Shown: in pieces, positions 8,879 through 16,993 of the stretch
Layout: the number at the start of each line of letters is the position of its first letter
Position numbering within the stretch: position 1 is the stretch's first letter
Origin: DATFFO01 sp963772815
Lineage (GTDB): Bacteria; Actinomycetota; Acidimicrobiia; Spongiisociales; ZC4RG35
Length of the DNA: 64,000 bases
Assembly (NCBI GenBank): GCA_963772815.1
Contig: CAVYYV010000009.1
Coordinates: 1-64,000, forward strand
Direction: 5' to 3'
Program-made: the position numbers and the translations under genes
The notes under the pieces: generated by a model
Told to the model about the DNA's origin: nothing
What the model saw: only the letters and a program-made list of their open reading frames with translations
Databases searched by the model: none

Positions 8879-9570
8879 CAGCCCTCGTCATCATCGAGGG
8901 CGTGGTCATCGCCTTGCTGGTGCTGGTCGTCGCCGGGCTTCTCCGCTCTCACGCCGACATCCTTCGCCGGCTCCACGTCCTCGACGGAGGCGAGGCCGAG
9001 GGCACTACAAGCAGGGGCCTTCACATCTCTCCCCGCAGTGGCTCCAGGGTGCCGGACACCATCACCGGTCCCTCCCCCACCGGCGAGGCGATCAACGTGG
9101 CCCTTCGCAACACCAGGGGCAAGGTGTTGCTGGCCTTCCTGTCCAGCGGCTGTTCCACCTGTCGCCCCTTCTGGCAGGAGTTTCAGGCCGGAGCAGATAT
9201 GCCCGCACCCGATGTGCGTCCGCTGGTCGTGACCAAGGGCGAGCAAGAAGAAAGCCCATCCCGCATCGCCGAGCTGGCCCCCACCCAAGTCAGGACGGTG
9301 ATGTCCTCCCAGGCCTGGGATGACTTCCAGATCCCCGTATCGCCCTACTTCGTCCTCGTCGACGCGCAACAGGGAACGGTCATCGGCGAAGGGGCTGCAG
9401 GGTCGTGGGACCACGTTCGGGACCTGCTGGCACAGGCCTTGGCCGACGTTGGCACAGATGCCCGCACCACACGCGAGCGATCCGAGCGAACCAGCGATCA
9501 CCTCCACTCGGCCGGAATCGAACCCGGCGATCCGAGCCTCTATCGCAATCCCCACGAGGGCAACGAATGA
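8875..9570 (+). CDS. MauD-like membrane-anchored thioredoxin-fold protein
   Basis: From the ATG at 8875 the 231-residue product begins with one membrane helix (MTALVIIEGVVIALLVLVV). A thioredoxin-like domain carries the redox motif SGCSTCRPFW around residue 95, followed by a VSPYFVLVD strand with the expected cis-Pro. This layout matches MauD/TlpA-type thiol-disulfide proteins facing outside the cytoplasm. Its likely role is to form or isomerise disulfides in the 24-Cys protein encoded just upstream, with MauE as electron partner. As sequenced it is in frame with the upstream gene; the ATGA overlap that a one-base correction restores argues for a separate gene. Confidence 0.8.
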   Translation: MTALVIIEGVVIALLVLVVAGLLRSHADILRRLHVLDGGEAEGTTSRGLHISPRSGSRVPDTITGPSPTGEAINVALRNTRGKVLLAFLSSGCSTCRPFWQEFQAGADMPAPDVRPLVVTKGEQEESPSRIAELAPTQVRTVMSSQAWDDFQIPVSPYFVLVDAQQGTVIGEGAAGSWDHVRDLLAQALADVGTDARTTRERSERTSDHLHSAGIEPGDPSLYRNPHEGNE

Positions 9571-9629
9571 CGCTCCTGGGATCCGCCGTCGCCTTACTGG
9601 CCGCCGTTCGCTCCCAGTGGTCCCCATGA
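9567..9629 (+). CDS. Very small hydrophobic ORF (20 aa), coupled to the MauD-like gene
   Basis: ATG at 9567 overlaps the TGA of the MauD-like gene (ATGA). It encodes MTLLGSAVALLAAVRSQWSP and stops at 9627-9629; a GAGGAGAG ribosome-binding site for the next gene follows at once. It may be a real small membrane peptide or a chance frame that couples translation to the next gene. I do not recognise it. Confidence 0.25.
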   Translation: MTLLGSAVALLAAVRSQWSP

Positions 9630-9638
9630 GGAGAGTCG

Positions 9639-10214
9639 ATGCTGTCCAGCATCCACCCGCTCGGTGAGCGGGCTCGCCACAATCGATGGGCAATCACGGC
9701 CACCGCCTTCACAATCGGTGCCGTAATCGTCGGCGCCGCCATCGGAGCTCTGGCCGGGCTGGCCGGCAGCGCCTTCGACGGAGCCTGGCGCTGGGCAGCA
9801 GTCGGAGCGGCAACCCTTCTGGCAGGCCTACTCGACATATCCCGGGTCACGCCCCCTGGTCCGCGTCGACAGGTCAACGAGGATTGGATCGGGACCTTCC
9901 GGGGATGGGTCTACGGAATCGGGTTTGGCGCCCAACTCGGAGCGGGAGCCGCCACCTATGTCGTGACCTGGGGCGTGTGGGCCACCCTGGTAGCCGCGTT
10001 CCTGGCGGGGGGACCGCTGCCGGGCGCCATCGTCGGTGCCACCTTCGGCATCGGCCGCTCCGTGCTCCTCCTCCTGGCCGGCCGCGTTGACCGGCCCAGC
10101 CGCTTGACCTCCTTCAACCGGAGGATGGCCGACCTCGCCTCGCCTGTGGCCCGAGGGGTGGCCGTCGCGTTCATCGCCCTCGGCATAGTCGGCGCCGCCT
10201 GGAGCCTGATCTGA
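9639..10214 (+). CDS. Hypothetical membrane protein of the MauE/MauD-like set
   Basis: A 191-residue protein with about six hydrophobic segments, including ATAFTIGAVIVGAAIGALAG, WAAVGAATLLAGLL, a long TYVVTWGVWATLVAAFLAGG region and a C-terminal VAVAFIALGIVGAAWSL. It has no cysteine, so it is not itself a thiol-transfer component of the CcdA type. The start follows GAGGAGAG by a few bases. The stop shares a base with the next ATG (TGATG), so it is part of the same coupled gene set. A role in assembling or anchoring the Cys-rich protein is inference from position only. Confidence 0.75.
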   Translation: MLSSIHPLGERARHNRWAITATAFTIGAVIVGAAIGALAGLAGSAFDGAWRWAAVGAATLLAGLLDISRVTPPGPRRQVNEDWIGTFRGWVYGIGFGAQLGAGAATYVVTWGVWATLVAAFLAGGPLPGAIVGATFGIGRSVLLLLAGRVDRPSRLTSFNRRMADLASPVARGVAVAFIALGIVGAAWSLI

Positions 10215-10672
10215 TGCAGCTCGCTCGATCGGGGATCAGCGTCGACGTGCCGCCCGGATGGGACGGCGCCATCGGGCGGAGCGGCGCCCTCACCCCTCAG
10301 GCGGCCGCAGATCTCGTCGAGCCGACCGTGGCTCACTTCGCCAACTTCCCGCTCCCGGCATCCAGGGCCGATTTCGGGGCGGATGTGACAGAGACGATGC
10401 GGCCTGGGGATGTCTTGGTGGTCCTCTTCGAGTACGGGCCGGAGTCGGCCGGAAAGGCCCTCTTCGCCGCCCAGGGTGTGCCCCGCATCGCCCCGGGAGA
10501 CTTCGATCGCAACGCCCTCCAACGCGGTGTCGCCGGCCAGTCCGGCTTGCAGCGCTTCTTCACGGCCGGCAACCGGCCCTTCTGCCTCTACGTCGTCGTC
10601 GGCAGCCACATCGATCGGGCCGATGCCGTGCCAGCGGTCAACGACCTGCTCGACTCACTCGTAGTCGAATGA
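10214..10672 (+). CDS. Hypothetical protein, about 150 aa
   Basis: The product begins MQLARSGISVDVPPGWDGAIG and has no signal peptide or membrane helix. The VPPGWDG opening is common in proteins related to lipoprotein LpqN/PsbP-like folds, but that is only a loose resemblance. One cysteine is present (RPFCLYVVVGSH). The start overlaps the stop of the membrane protein before it, and the stop overlaps the ATG of the SLH-like protein after it, so all genes from 7049 to 11673 form one tightly coupled run. No function can be assigned. Confidence 0.72.
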   Translation: MQLARSGISVDVPPGWDGAIGRSGALTPQAAADLVEPTVAHFANFPLPASRADFGADVTETMRPGDVLVVLFEYGPESAGKALFAAQGVPRIAPGDFDRNALQRGVAGQSGLQRFFTAGNRPFCLYVVVGSHIDRADAVPAVNDLLDSLVVE

Positions 10673-11673
10673 GACGCCGGCTCTTCGCAGTGCTGGTTGC
10701 CGGCGCACTCCTTACCGGTGCCGCGTGGTCCGCCACCGCCGTCGGCGCAGGGAGCAATGGACGGGGAGCTTTCACAGACGACGATGGGTCGGTGCACGAG
10801 GCGAACATCAACGGCCTGGCGGCCGCCGGCGTGACCAAGGGCTGCAATCCACCCGCCAACACCCATTTCTGCCCGGACAGCCCCATCACCCGCGCCGAAA
10901 TGGCCACCTTCCTCACCCGCGCCCTCAACCTCCCACCAGCCCAACAAAACACCTTCACCGACACCGCCTCATCCATCCACGCCGCCAACATCGCCGCCAT
11001 CGCCCAAGCCGGAATCACCAAAGGCTGCAACCCACCCCAAAACACCCGCTACTGCCCCGACCGGCCCGTCAGCCGCGCCGAAATGGCCACCTTCCTCACC
11101 CGCGCCCTCAACCTCCCACCAGCCCAACAAAACACCTTCACCGACACCGCCTCATCCATCCACGCCGCCAACATCGCCGCCATCGCCCAAGCCGGAATCA
11201 CCAAAGGCTGCAACCCACCCCAAAACACCCGCTACTGCCCCGACCGGCCCGTCAGCCGCGCCGAAATGGCCACCTTCCTCACCCGCGCCATGCCCTCCAT
11301 CCAGCCGATCCTCAACCGGTTGTCGGTTCTCTCCGGGCCCAAATGCTCCAAGGACGGGACCTCGTGCACCGGTCGTCTCACTCTGGTGGCCGGAGTCCAG
11401 ATGGAGGCCATGGAGGGCTGGTACCAGGTCGTCCCCTATCAATCCGGCGAGGAGGCGGCTTTCAAGTCGGGGAGCACGGTCGTTTCCTTCACCTGGGACG
11501 GCTCTCCGCTCAGCCGCACCTACCTGGGGCTCAACGAGAAGTCCTCCCCTGCCACCCGTCGCTGGCGCGTAGCCATCCCCACCCTCACCTCCGGCAGCCA
11601 CACGTTCCGGGCGGCCTGGAGGTGGAACGGGACCACCACCCAGACCGTCACCTGGGTCATCACCGTGCCCTGA
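10669..11673 (+). CDS. Secreted protein with three SLH-like (CNPP-type) modules
   Basis: The 334-residue product starts at the ATG overlapping the previous stop (ATGA). A signal peptide (RRRLFAVLVAGALLTGAAWSATA) is followed by three modules of about 61 residues. Each has F.D..S.IH.ANI..(L/I)A.AGITKGCNPP, then .CPD.P(I/V).RAEMATFLTRA. This is the S-layer-homology layout with a two-Cys CNPP...CP turn in place of the usual PDG turn. Modules two and three derive from a recent DNA duplication. A C-terminal domain of about 125 residues (CSKDGTSCTGRLTLVAG, then TWDGSPLSRTYLGL) looks immunoglobulin-like. Probably cell-surface bound and last in the MauE-led gene set. Confidence 0.87.
   Translation: MRRRLFAVLVAGALLTGAAWSATAVGAGSNGRGAFTDDDGSVHEANINGLAAAGVTKGCNPPANTHFCPDSPITRAEMATFLTRALNLPPAQQNTFTDTASSIHAANIAAIAQAGITKGCNPPQNTRYCPDRPVSRAEMATFLTRALNLPPAQQNTFTDTASSIHAANIAAIAQAGITKGCNPPQNTRYCPDRPVSRAEMATFLTRAMPSIQPILNRLSVLSGPKCSKDGTSCTGRLTLVAGVQMEAMEGWYQVVPYQSGEEAAFKSGSTVVSFTWDGSPLSRTYLGLNEKSSPATRRWRVAIPTLTSGSHTFRAAWRWNGTTTQTVTWVITVP
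10890..11289 (+). repeat. 183-bp exact duplication inside the SLH-like gene
   Basis: Bases 10890-11106 are identical to 11073-11289, a perfect match of 217 bases at an offset of 183 bases (61 codons). Each unit encodes one SLH-like module and keeps the reading frame. The lack of even silent changes points to a very recent duplication or to gene conversion between modules. Confidence 0.93.
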
Positions 11674-11700
11674 CCGAACCATCGCCGACGGAGATTCGGC

Positions 11701-12811
11701 TCAGGCCACCTGGATCAGCCCATGGTCCGATCGGTTGAGTGCCTCGACCCCATTGCTGGTCACCACAACGATGTCCTCGAGTCGCACCCCGAACCGGCCC
11801 GGCAAATAGATCCCGGGCTCGATGGAAAAGGCCATTCCCGGCTCCACGGTCCGACGGTTGCCCTCGACGATGTAAGGCTCCTCGTGGGCCTCGAGTCCGA
11901 TGCCGTGGCCGGTGCGATGGATGAAATAGCCCCCGAAACCGGCATCTTCGATCACGTCCCGCGCCGTCCGGTCGATGTCGGCCGCCACCACCCCCGGCCG
12001 GACCGCTTCGACCGCCTCCCGCTGGGCTCGCTGCACCACCTCGTGCACCCGGACCTGGTCCGGATCCGGCTCCCCCACAGCGAACGTGCCGGGTGGTGTC
12101 CGAGCAGTAGCCCTGAAGCCGTCCCCCGAAATCGATCACGACCAGGTCTCCGGCAGCGATGCTCCGCTCGCCCGGCTCGTGATGGGGCGAGGCACCGTTG
12201 GGGCCTGACGCCACGATGTTGAAAGTCGAGACATGGTGGCCTTCCTCCACCGTCCAGGCCGAAACCAGTCGCGCCAGTTGGCGCTCGCTCATTCCCTCCA
12301 TCTCCACTCCCGCCAGACGCGCCGCCACGCGGTCCGTCGCCTGGGCGGCTCGCCGCAACAGTTCGATCTCGGCGGTCTCCTTGCGGATCCTGAGCTCGGT
12401 CATCGCCGGAGTGGCAGATGAGAAATGGGCCCCTTCCATCGCCTCCTGGAGACGCAGCAGGAACAAAGACCAGGTGTGGTCTCCGATGCCGAAGTTTCGA
12501 CCCCGTTTGGAGACGATTCCCGCCACGACCGCCACGGGATCTTCGGTCTCGCCCCAGGGCTTCACGGTGAAAGGCCCGGGCGACACCCGTGGAGCCTCCA
12601 GCTCGGGAACTACCAGCACCGCCTCGGAGGCGGTCAGGACCAGCATGGTCAGTCGCTCTAGGGGCATGGCCTCATAACCGGTCAGATAGGGCAGGTCGGT
12701 GCCCACCGAGAGAAGCAGCCCGTCCAGCCCATGCGTGGACATCACGTCCCGGGCTCGCTGCATGCGAGCCGCGTAGTCGAACGGGGTCGAGTCCGGCGCA
12801 GGCGATGTCAC
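11701..12811 (-). pseudogene. Xaa-Pro aminopeptidase-like M24 metallopeptidase, single-base frameshift
   Basis: The N-terminal creatinase-like domain starts at the GTG at 12811 (TSPAPDSTPFDYAARM). The M24 'pita-bread' catalytic domain shows the metal ligands in order: DFGG, CSDTTR, HRTGHGIGLEAHE, FSIEPGIYLPG and GVRLED. Between CSDTTR and the rest, near 12077-12083, the frame breaks; removing one base from CCCGGCACG gives TTRTFAVGEPDPDQV and an intact protein of about 370 residues. As written, translation would lose all ligands after the second Asp. All other residues look functional, so a sequencing error or a very recent mutation is likely. Confidence 0.88.
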
Positions 12812-12845
12812 CCTGGAATCGTACCGGGGGTACCGTGACCGGCCC

Positions 12846-12938
12846 ATGTCGACCCGCTGGCTGCTCATCATCTCGGCCGTCGTCGCCCTGCTGATCCTCG
12901 TGGCAGGGGGGATCTGGCTGCTCCTGGCCGTGGGCTGA
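12846..12938 (+). CDS. Possible 30-aa single-helix membrane peptide
   Basis: ATG at 12846 to TGA at 12938 encodes MSTRWLLIISAVVALLILVA followed by GGIWLLLAVG. It is a short basic N-terminus and one strongly hydrophobic segment. It lies divergent to the M24 peptidase gene with 34 bases between starts. No strong ribosome-binding site is visible. The composition is typical of a small membrane protein, but a frame this short can arise by chance. Confidence 0.33.
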   Translation: MSTRWLLIISAVVALLILVAGGIWLLLAVG

Positions 12939-12955
12939 TAGTCAGCCTCAGACCA

Positions 12956-14632
12956 TCAGCATCCGTTCGGCCAGCGGATGTGGCTGTCGACCGACACGTC
13001 CTTCAGCACGGCCGACTCGCCTGTGGCCGTATTGATCTTCACCGCTACCTGGTCGTTGGCCCCCAGCCCGAAATGGGCCACCGGCATCGTCCCCGATGCG
13101 TACCCGACCGCCACACCGATCTCCTGCCTTCCCAGCATCGAGCCGTCTGGTCCGTCCACCTCCACCACCGTTCCCACTCCCCCGAGGGGATCATCCACAG
13201 ACACCTCCAGCCAGTGGCCTCCCGAGGTCACGTTGCGGTAGAGCCGGCTGGGCAGAGCCGGCTCCCACTCCAGGGCGAACACGTCCAGCCGCCCGTCGTG
13301 GTCGACGTCGGCGACCGGCGCACCCACCCAGTACTGGAGGTTCCCCATGCCGGCCGGGGCTTCGAATCGCACCGGGTCGCCGCCCAGGTTCCGGAAGATG
13401 GCCGGGGTATCGCCGTCGGCAGCAGAGCCAGAGGTGATGATGTCCGGTCGGCCATCGTTGTCCATGTCGGCAAATTCGACGTGGGGAGCGAGTGATGGCA
13501 AGGCGTCGAGACCCGCCTCCTTCGTGACCTCTTCGAAGGACGTTCGGTCCTTCTCGAGCCCCCGATTCAGGAACAGTCGGATCGGAACCCGGGCCCCTTC
13601 CTCGACGATGGAGCGATAGTGCTGGCCTACCAGGATGTCGGGCCGCCCGTCATTGTTGACATCGCCCACCGCGACACCCGCCGGGTCGTCATCGGGACCG
13701 ATCTGCTCCCAGCCGAACCCCGGCGGCGTGGCATCGGTGAAGCTCATGTCACCATTGCCCAGGAAGACGTTCTCCGACGTCACCAGGTCGGCGATGCCAT
13801 CTCCGTTGAGGTCCGCTGCCGTCGCACCCAGGGCGTGGACGTCTTTCAGGCCCGAGCGGGCCGTGACATCGGTGAATGCGAACCCGCCCTCGTTGTGCAA
13901 GAGCACCCCGCCCATTTCTCCATAGCGGTCTTCGGCAACGTACACGTCGAGAAGGCCGTCACCGTCGTAGTCGGCCACCGCCGGGGTACGGCCGTTGAAC
14001 AGGTCGGGAAGCGGCTCCGCCACGGCCTTCAGAACGCCGTCGACGTTCTCGAACATCTGGGCCGGCGGCGGCTCCTTATCGTCGTTGCGGACCAGCAGCA
14101 GATCGGGATCGCCGTCGCCGTCGAAGTCGGCGAACACGGCACCCGAGGTCCTGCCCATGTCGGGGCTGAAACGCCCGGCCTGGGTGAAGGTATCGCCCCC
14201 CAACAGGAGCCGGTCCGGGGAGGGCCCGTCGGCTCCTCTCAGTTGGTAGTTCTCGACCGGCCGGTCCGTGAAGGTACCCACCGCCAGATCGGGATACGAG
14301 TCCCCGTTGACATCTCCAAATGCTGCAGCGTGCCCGTACATGCCGGTCAGGGGCTCGACCAAGCCGAACGGATCCGTCACGTCTTCGAGCGCCACGGTGC
14401 CGGGCGGGTCCTGGACTTGGACAGGCGCGCCCCAGCAGGCCAGGGTCGACCCTCCGGAGGACGGGGCAGAGTTCGAGCCGGAGGAATCGGCCGTGGACGA
14501 TGGGCCTGATCCGCTTAGTGAGGAGCCCGTCGTGAGGGGGGCGGCTCCCGGAGGCTGGGCATTCGTCGACGACGCACCGGTTCCCGAACAGGCCGACCCG
14601 ATCAAAGCCAGCACCAGAATGAGTCGCTTCAT
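12956..14632 (-). CDS. Lipoprotein with FG-GAP/VCBS beta-propeller and UnbV-like C-terminus
   Basis: The 558-residue product has a lipoprotein signal (ALIGSACSG), a Ser/Thr/Gly-rich linker to about residue 65, then at least six FG-GAP/VCBS repeats with calcium-loop patterns such as FGDVNGDSYPDLAVG, FADFDGDGDPDLLLV, AVADYDGDGLLDVYV, VGDVNNDGRPDILVG and VADVDHDGRLDVFAL. The last 110 residues (GGHWLEVSVDDP, then AHFGLGANDQVAVKI) resemble the ASPIC/UnbV domain that often follows such propellers. Its ATG overlaps the stop of the lipoprotein gene upstream (ATGA), so the two are co-translated. Likely an outward-facing binding protein; ligand unknown. Confidence 0.86.
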   Translation of the reverse strand: MKRLILVLALIGSACSGTGASSTNAQPPGAAPLTTGSSLSGSGPSSTADSSGSNSAPSSGGSTLACWGAPVQVQDPPGTVALEDVTDPFGLVEPLTGMYGHAAAFGDVNGDSYPDLAVGTFTDRPVENYQLRGADGPSPDRLLLGGDTFTQAGRFSPDMGRTSGAVFADFDGDGDPDLLLVRNDDKEPPPAQMFENVDGVLKAVAEPLPDLFNGRTPAVADYDGDGLLDVYVAEDRYGEMGGVLLHNEGGFAFTDVTARSGLKDVHALGATAADLNGDGIADLVTSENVFLGNGDMSFTDATPPGFGWEQIGPDDDPAGVAVGDVNNDGRPDILVGQHYRSIVEEGARVPIRLFLNRGLEKDRTSFEEVTKEAGLDALPSLAPHVEFADMDNDGRPDIITSGSAADGDTPAIFRNLGGDPVRFEAPAGMGNLQYWVGAPVADVDHDGRLDVFALEWEPALPSRLYRNVTSGGHWLEVSVDDPLGGVGTVVEVDGPDGSMLGRQEIGVAVGYASGTMPVAHFGLGANDQVAVKINTATGESAVLKDVSVDSHIRWPNGC

Positions 14633-16041
14633 AGGCCTTCGATCACAACGAACGCCACCTTGCCGAACCCGGAGTCGTCATCGAGTGGAGAGGCGTTGAT
14701 TCCCATGATCAGCCGACCCTGGTCGTAGACCATCGAGTAGGTCCCGCCCGGCAGCAAACCCAGCCCGTCACGGAATGGGCCCGCCAGAGAAACCAGATCG
14801 GACATCTCTCCGGTGGCCGTATCAAGCGACCTCACCACAGCCCCGTCTTGCCAGGAGTCGCCGTGGGCCCCAGGCATCCAGAAGATTCTGCTGCCGTCGG
14901 GGGTCATGGCCAGGGAGGTCGTGTATCCACCCGACGATCCCAGCACTGACAGCTCGCCGTCGCCATTGATCGAGAACAGCGTGTCGCTCTCCTGAGTCAC
15001 GCCATAGAAGGTCCCGTCGGCGCGGACCGGGGTGACCGCACGGAGGAACTCCCCTTCGTCGGACCCGGGTAGGCCGATCCCGGGATCAGAGGTCGCCCCT
15101 GTGGCGGCATCCAGGGCCATGAGGTGGATCGAGGCGACCGAATACAGGACCCGCCCCGCCGCGTCCACGGCCAGGGAGCGGAACCCGACCTGGTCGGGAT
15201 CGTCGACGCGTTGGGTGAGTTGGTCGCTCGCGGTGTCGAATACCACGAGGTCTCCATCGTCGGTGGCGGCGTCCACCGCCTCGCCCACCAGATAACGCCC
15301 ATCCGGCGTGATCTCCATGGAGGGCACCCCGCGACGACCGGCGACGGCACCGTGGTTGCGCACTACGCCGGCAGCCGGATCGATCTGCAGAAGCAGGTCT
15401 CCCTCGTAACCGTTGCCGTACACGAGGTCGCGACGGGTCCCCCAGTAGGTGAAGGCCCAGATGGTGCCGCACGCCCCCTCCCGCATCTGGGCATGGATCT
15501 TGCCGTAGCCCCAGGCCCCGGATTGGTGGTCGACCATCGACAGCGCATCCATGAACCTCGTCAACACCCGAGTCTCGGGGTCGTATTGGAAGAGGTACGA
15601 GTTGCCGTCGACGCCGAGATGATTCCCTACGGCCGAGTAGTGGAGACCGTTCGATGCGGCGATCCCCTGACCCCACTGAGTCCACAAACCCTCGGTAGGT
15701 CCAGGAAGCGGGTACTCGGCGGCGTAGATGGTCAAGCCGCCTTCGCTTCCGATCTGGTTCAGTGTCACCGAGTCATCCTGTCGCATGGGGGTCCCTCCGG
15801 CACCCGGGCAGGAGGCCCGATCACTCGACTCGTTGGTCCGGGCAGGGCCTGCAGGTTTGGAAGCGCCGGCCGCGGAAGTCGGTGAGGAGCCAGATGTCCC
15901 GGAAGAGGACCCGGGGCCCGAAATCGGCGCCGCCGACGACACGGGATCGACGGCTCCGCCGCCGACGCATGCCGCCACAAGCAACAACACCATCAGGCTC
16001 GTGACGAGTCGTCGAATTCTCCCACCCACTTCTTGCTCCAC
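14629..16041 (-). CDS. Lipoprotein with predicted beta-propeller
   Basis: A 470-residue protein with a lipobox (LLVAACVGG), a Ser/Gly/Pro linker, then repeated blades of the pattern LFQYDPETRVLTRFM, LLLQIDPAAGVVRNHG, LVVFDTASDQLTQRV, LMALDAATG and VRSLDTATGEMSDLV. These are typical of PQQ/YncE-like propellers that summarise values as X-D-ATG. It also has SMEITPDGRYL and SLAMTPDGSRIFW. The start is the GTG at 16041. It is coupled by ATGA to the FG-GAP lipoprotein and divergent from the membrane protein gene at 16130. Function not assignable; probably surface binding or sensing. Confidence 0.8.
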   Translation of the reverse strand: MEQEVGGRIRRLVTSLMVLLLVAACVGGGAVDPVSSAAPISGPGSSSGTSGSSPTSAAGASKPAGPARTNESSDRASCPGAGGTPMRQDDSVTLNQIGSEGGLTIYAAEYPLPGPTEGLWTQWGQGIAASNGLHYSAVGNHLGVDGNSYLFQYDPETRVLTRFMDALSMVDHQSGAWGYGKIHAQMREGACGTIWAFTYWGTRRDLVYGNGYEGDLLLQIDPAAGVVRNHGAVAGRRGVPSMEITPDGRYLVGEAVDAATDDGDLVVFDTASDQLTQRVDDPDQVGFRSLAVDAAGRVLYSVASIHLMALDAATGATSDPGIGLPGSDEGEFLRAVTPVRADGTFYGVTQESDTLFSINGDGELSVLGSSGGYTTSLAMTPDGSRIFWMPGAHGDSWQDGAVVRSLDTATGEMSDLVSLAGPFRDGLGLLPGGTYSMVYDQGRLIMGINASPLDDDSGFGKVAFVVIEGL

Positions 16042-16129
16042 TCCCCCGAAACCTTATCGACAGGGCCCGGATAGCACAGCCGTTCGATCGACTCAGTTAA
16101 CCTCCGATCGGTTCCACCCCGGGAGGAAC

Positions 16130-16993
16130 GTGAACCCGGCAACGCTCGTCGATCTACTCGGTCAATCACAGTTCCAGGCCGGTGTCGGCTGGGGGCTGGT
16201 GGGAGCGGTCCTCCTGGTTGCTGCGTCACGCCGCGAACAGCCCACGCCACTGTGGGGACTGGTGGCCACGGCAGCCGCCATGATCTCCCTCTGGAGCAGG
16301 GCCGACTTTGGATGGCAGTTCCCCATCGGACTGGCCCTCCTGCTGGCGGGAGGATTGCTGGTCGAACACGACCATCGCATCGGCATTCTCATCGTCATTT
16401 GTGGCGCGGTTGCCGTGGGGCTGGACCCCGTGCTTCCTGATCAGTTGTGGATTCGGCTCGGCACCATGCTGTTCGTTGCCTACGGGGGCCTGGCGATCGG
16501 CGCCGTCGACGAGGAGCTGGGCCACACCGGGATCCCGGCGCTGATGGTGGCCGGAACCGTGTTCGGCATCTGGGCCACCGTTCCCGAGACCGACCTGGCC
16601 AGGGTTCTGATGGGGGTGATGGTGGCGGTCATCTTCACCGCCTGGCCCAGGGCGAGGGTCCAGGTCGGAGTGGCTGGCGCCTGCACCCTGGCTGCGGTGA
16701 TGGCGGCGATCATCGCCTCCGGCGGTGTAACCCGTCCCGGGGCCATCGTGGGGAGCTGGGCGACACTGGGCCTGTTCGCGGCTGCGCCCGTCGTCAGGGC
16801 CCGGCTATCCCACTACCGGTGGGTCGCCTTCATCGTGCACGGAGTCGCCGTATTCCTGGCCTCCCGGGTAGCCGGGCTTCAGCAGGGCCGGGGCGCCGCC
16901 GCCGCCATCGCCGTGCCCACTCTGGCCATCGTGGCCGTCTTCATCGGACTCCTCCATCGGGCCGATCGCCGCCAAGCATCGCCGGTGACCTGA
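16130..16993 (+). CDS. Polytopic membrane protein, unknown function
   Basis: The 287-residue product has eight to nine hydrophobic segments over most of its length (VGWGLVGAVLLVAASR, IGILIVICGAVAVGL, ALMVAGTVFGIWATV, GACTLAAVMAAIIASGG, AIAVPTLAIVAVFIGLL). The frame is open far upstream, but the GTG at 16130 preceded by GGGAGGA is a clear start. The TGA at 16993 abuts the stop of the convergent glycosyltransferase gene with no base between them (TGA|TCA). I find no motif of a known transporter. Confidence 0.78.
   Translation: MNPATLVDLLGQSQFQAGVGWGLVGAVLLVAASRREQPTPLWGLVATAAAMISLWSRADFGWQFPIGLALLLAGGLLVEHDHRIGILIVICGAVAVGLDPVLPDQLWIRLGTMLFVAYGGLAIGAVDEELGHTGIPALMVAGTVFGIWATVPETDLARVLMGVMVAVIFTAWPRARVQVGVAGACTLAAVMAAIIASGGVTRPGAIVGSWATLGLFAAAPVVRARLSHYRWVAFIVHGVAVFLASRVAGLQQGRGAAAAIAVPTLAIVAVFIGLLHRADRRQASPVT

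Noticed and set aside
7234..9570. Single 778-residue protein
   Set aside because: The first 105 codons are out of frame with the MauE-like gene they overlap, and the junction at 8840 is better explained by a one-base lesion between two genes.
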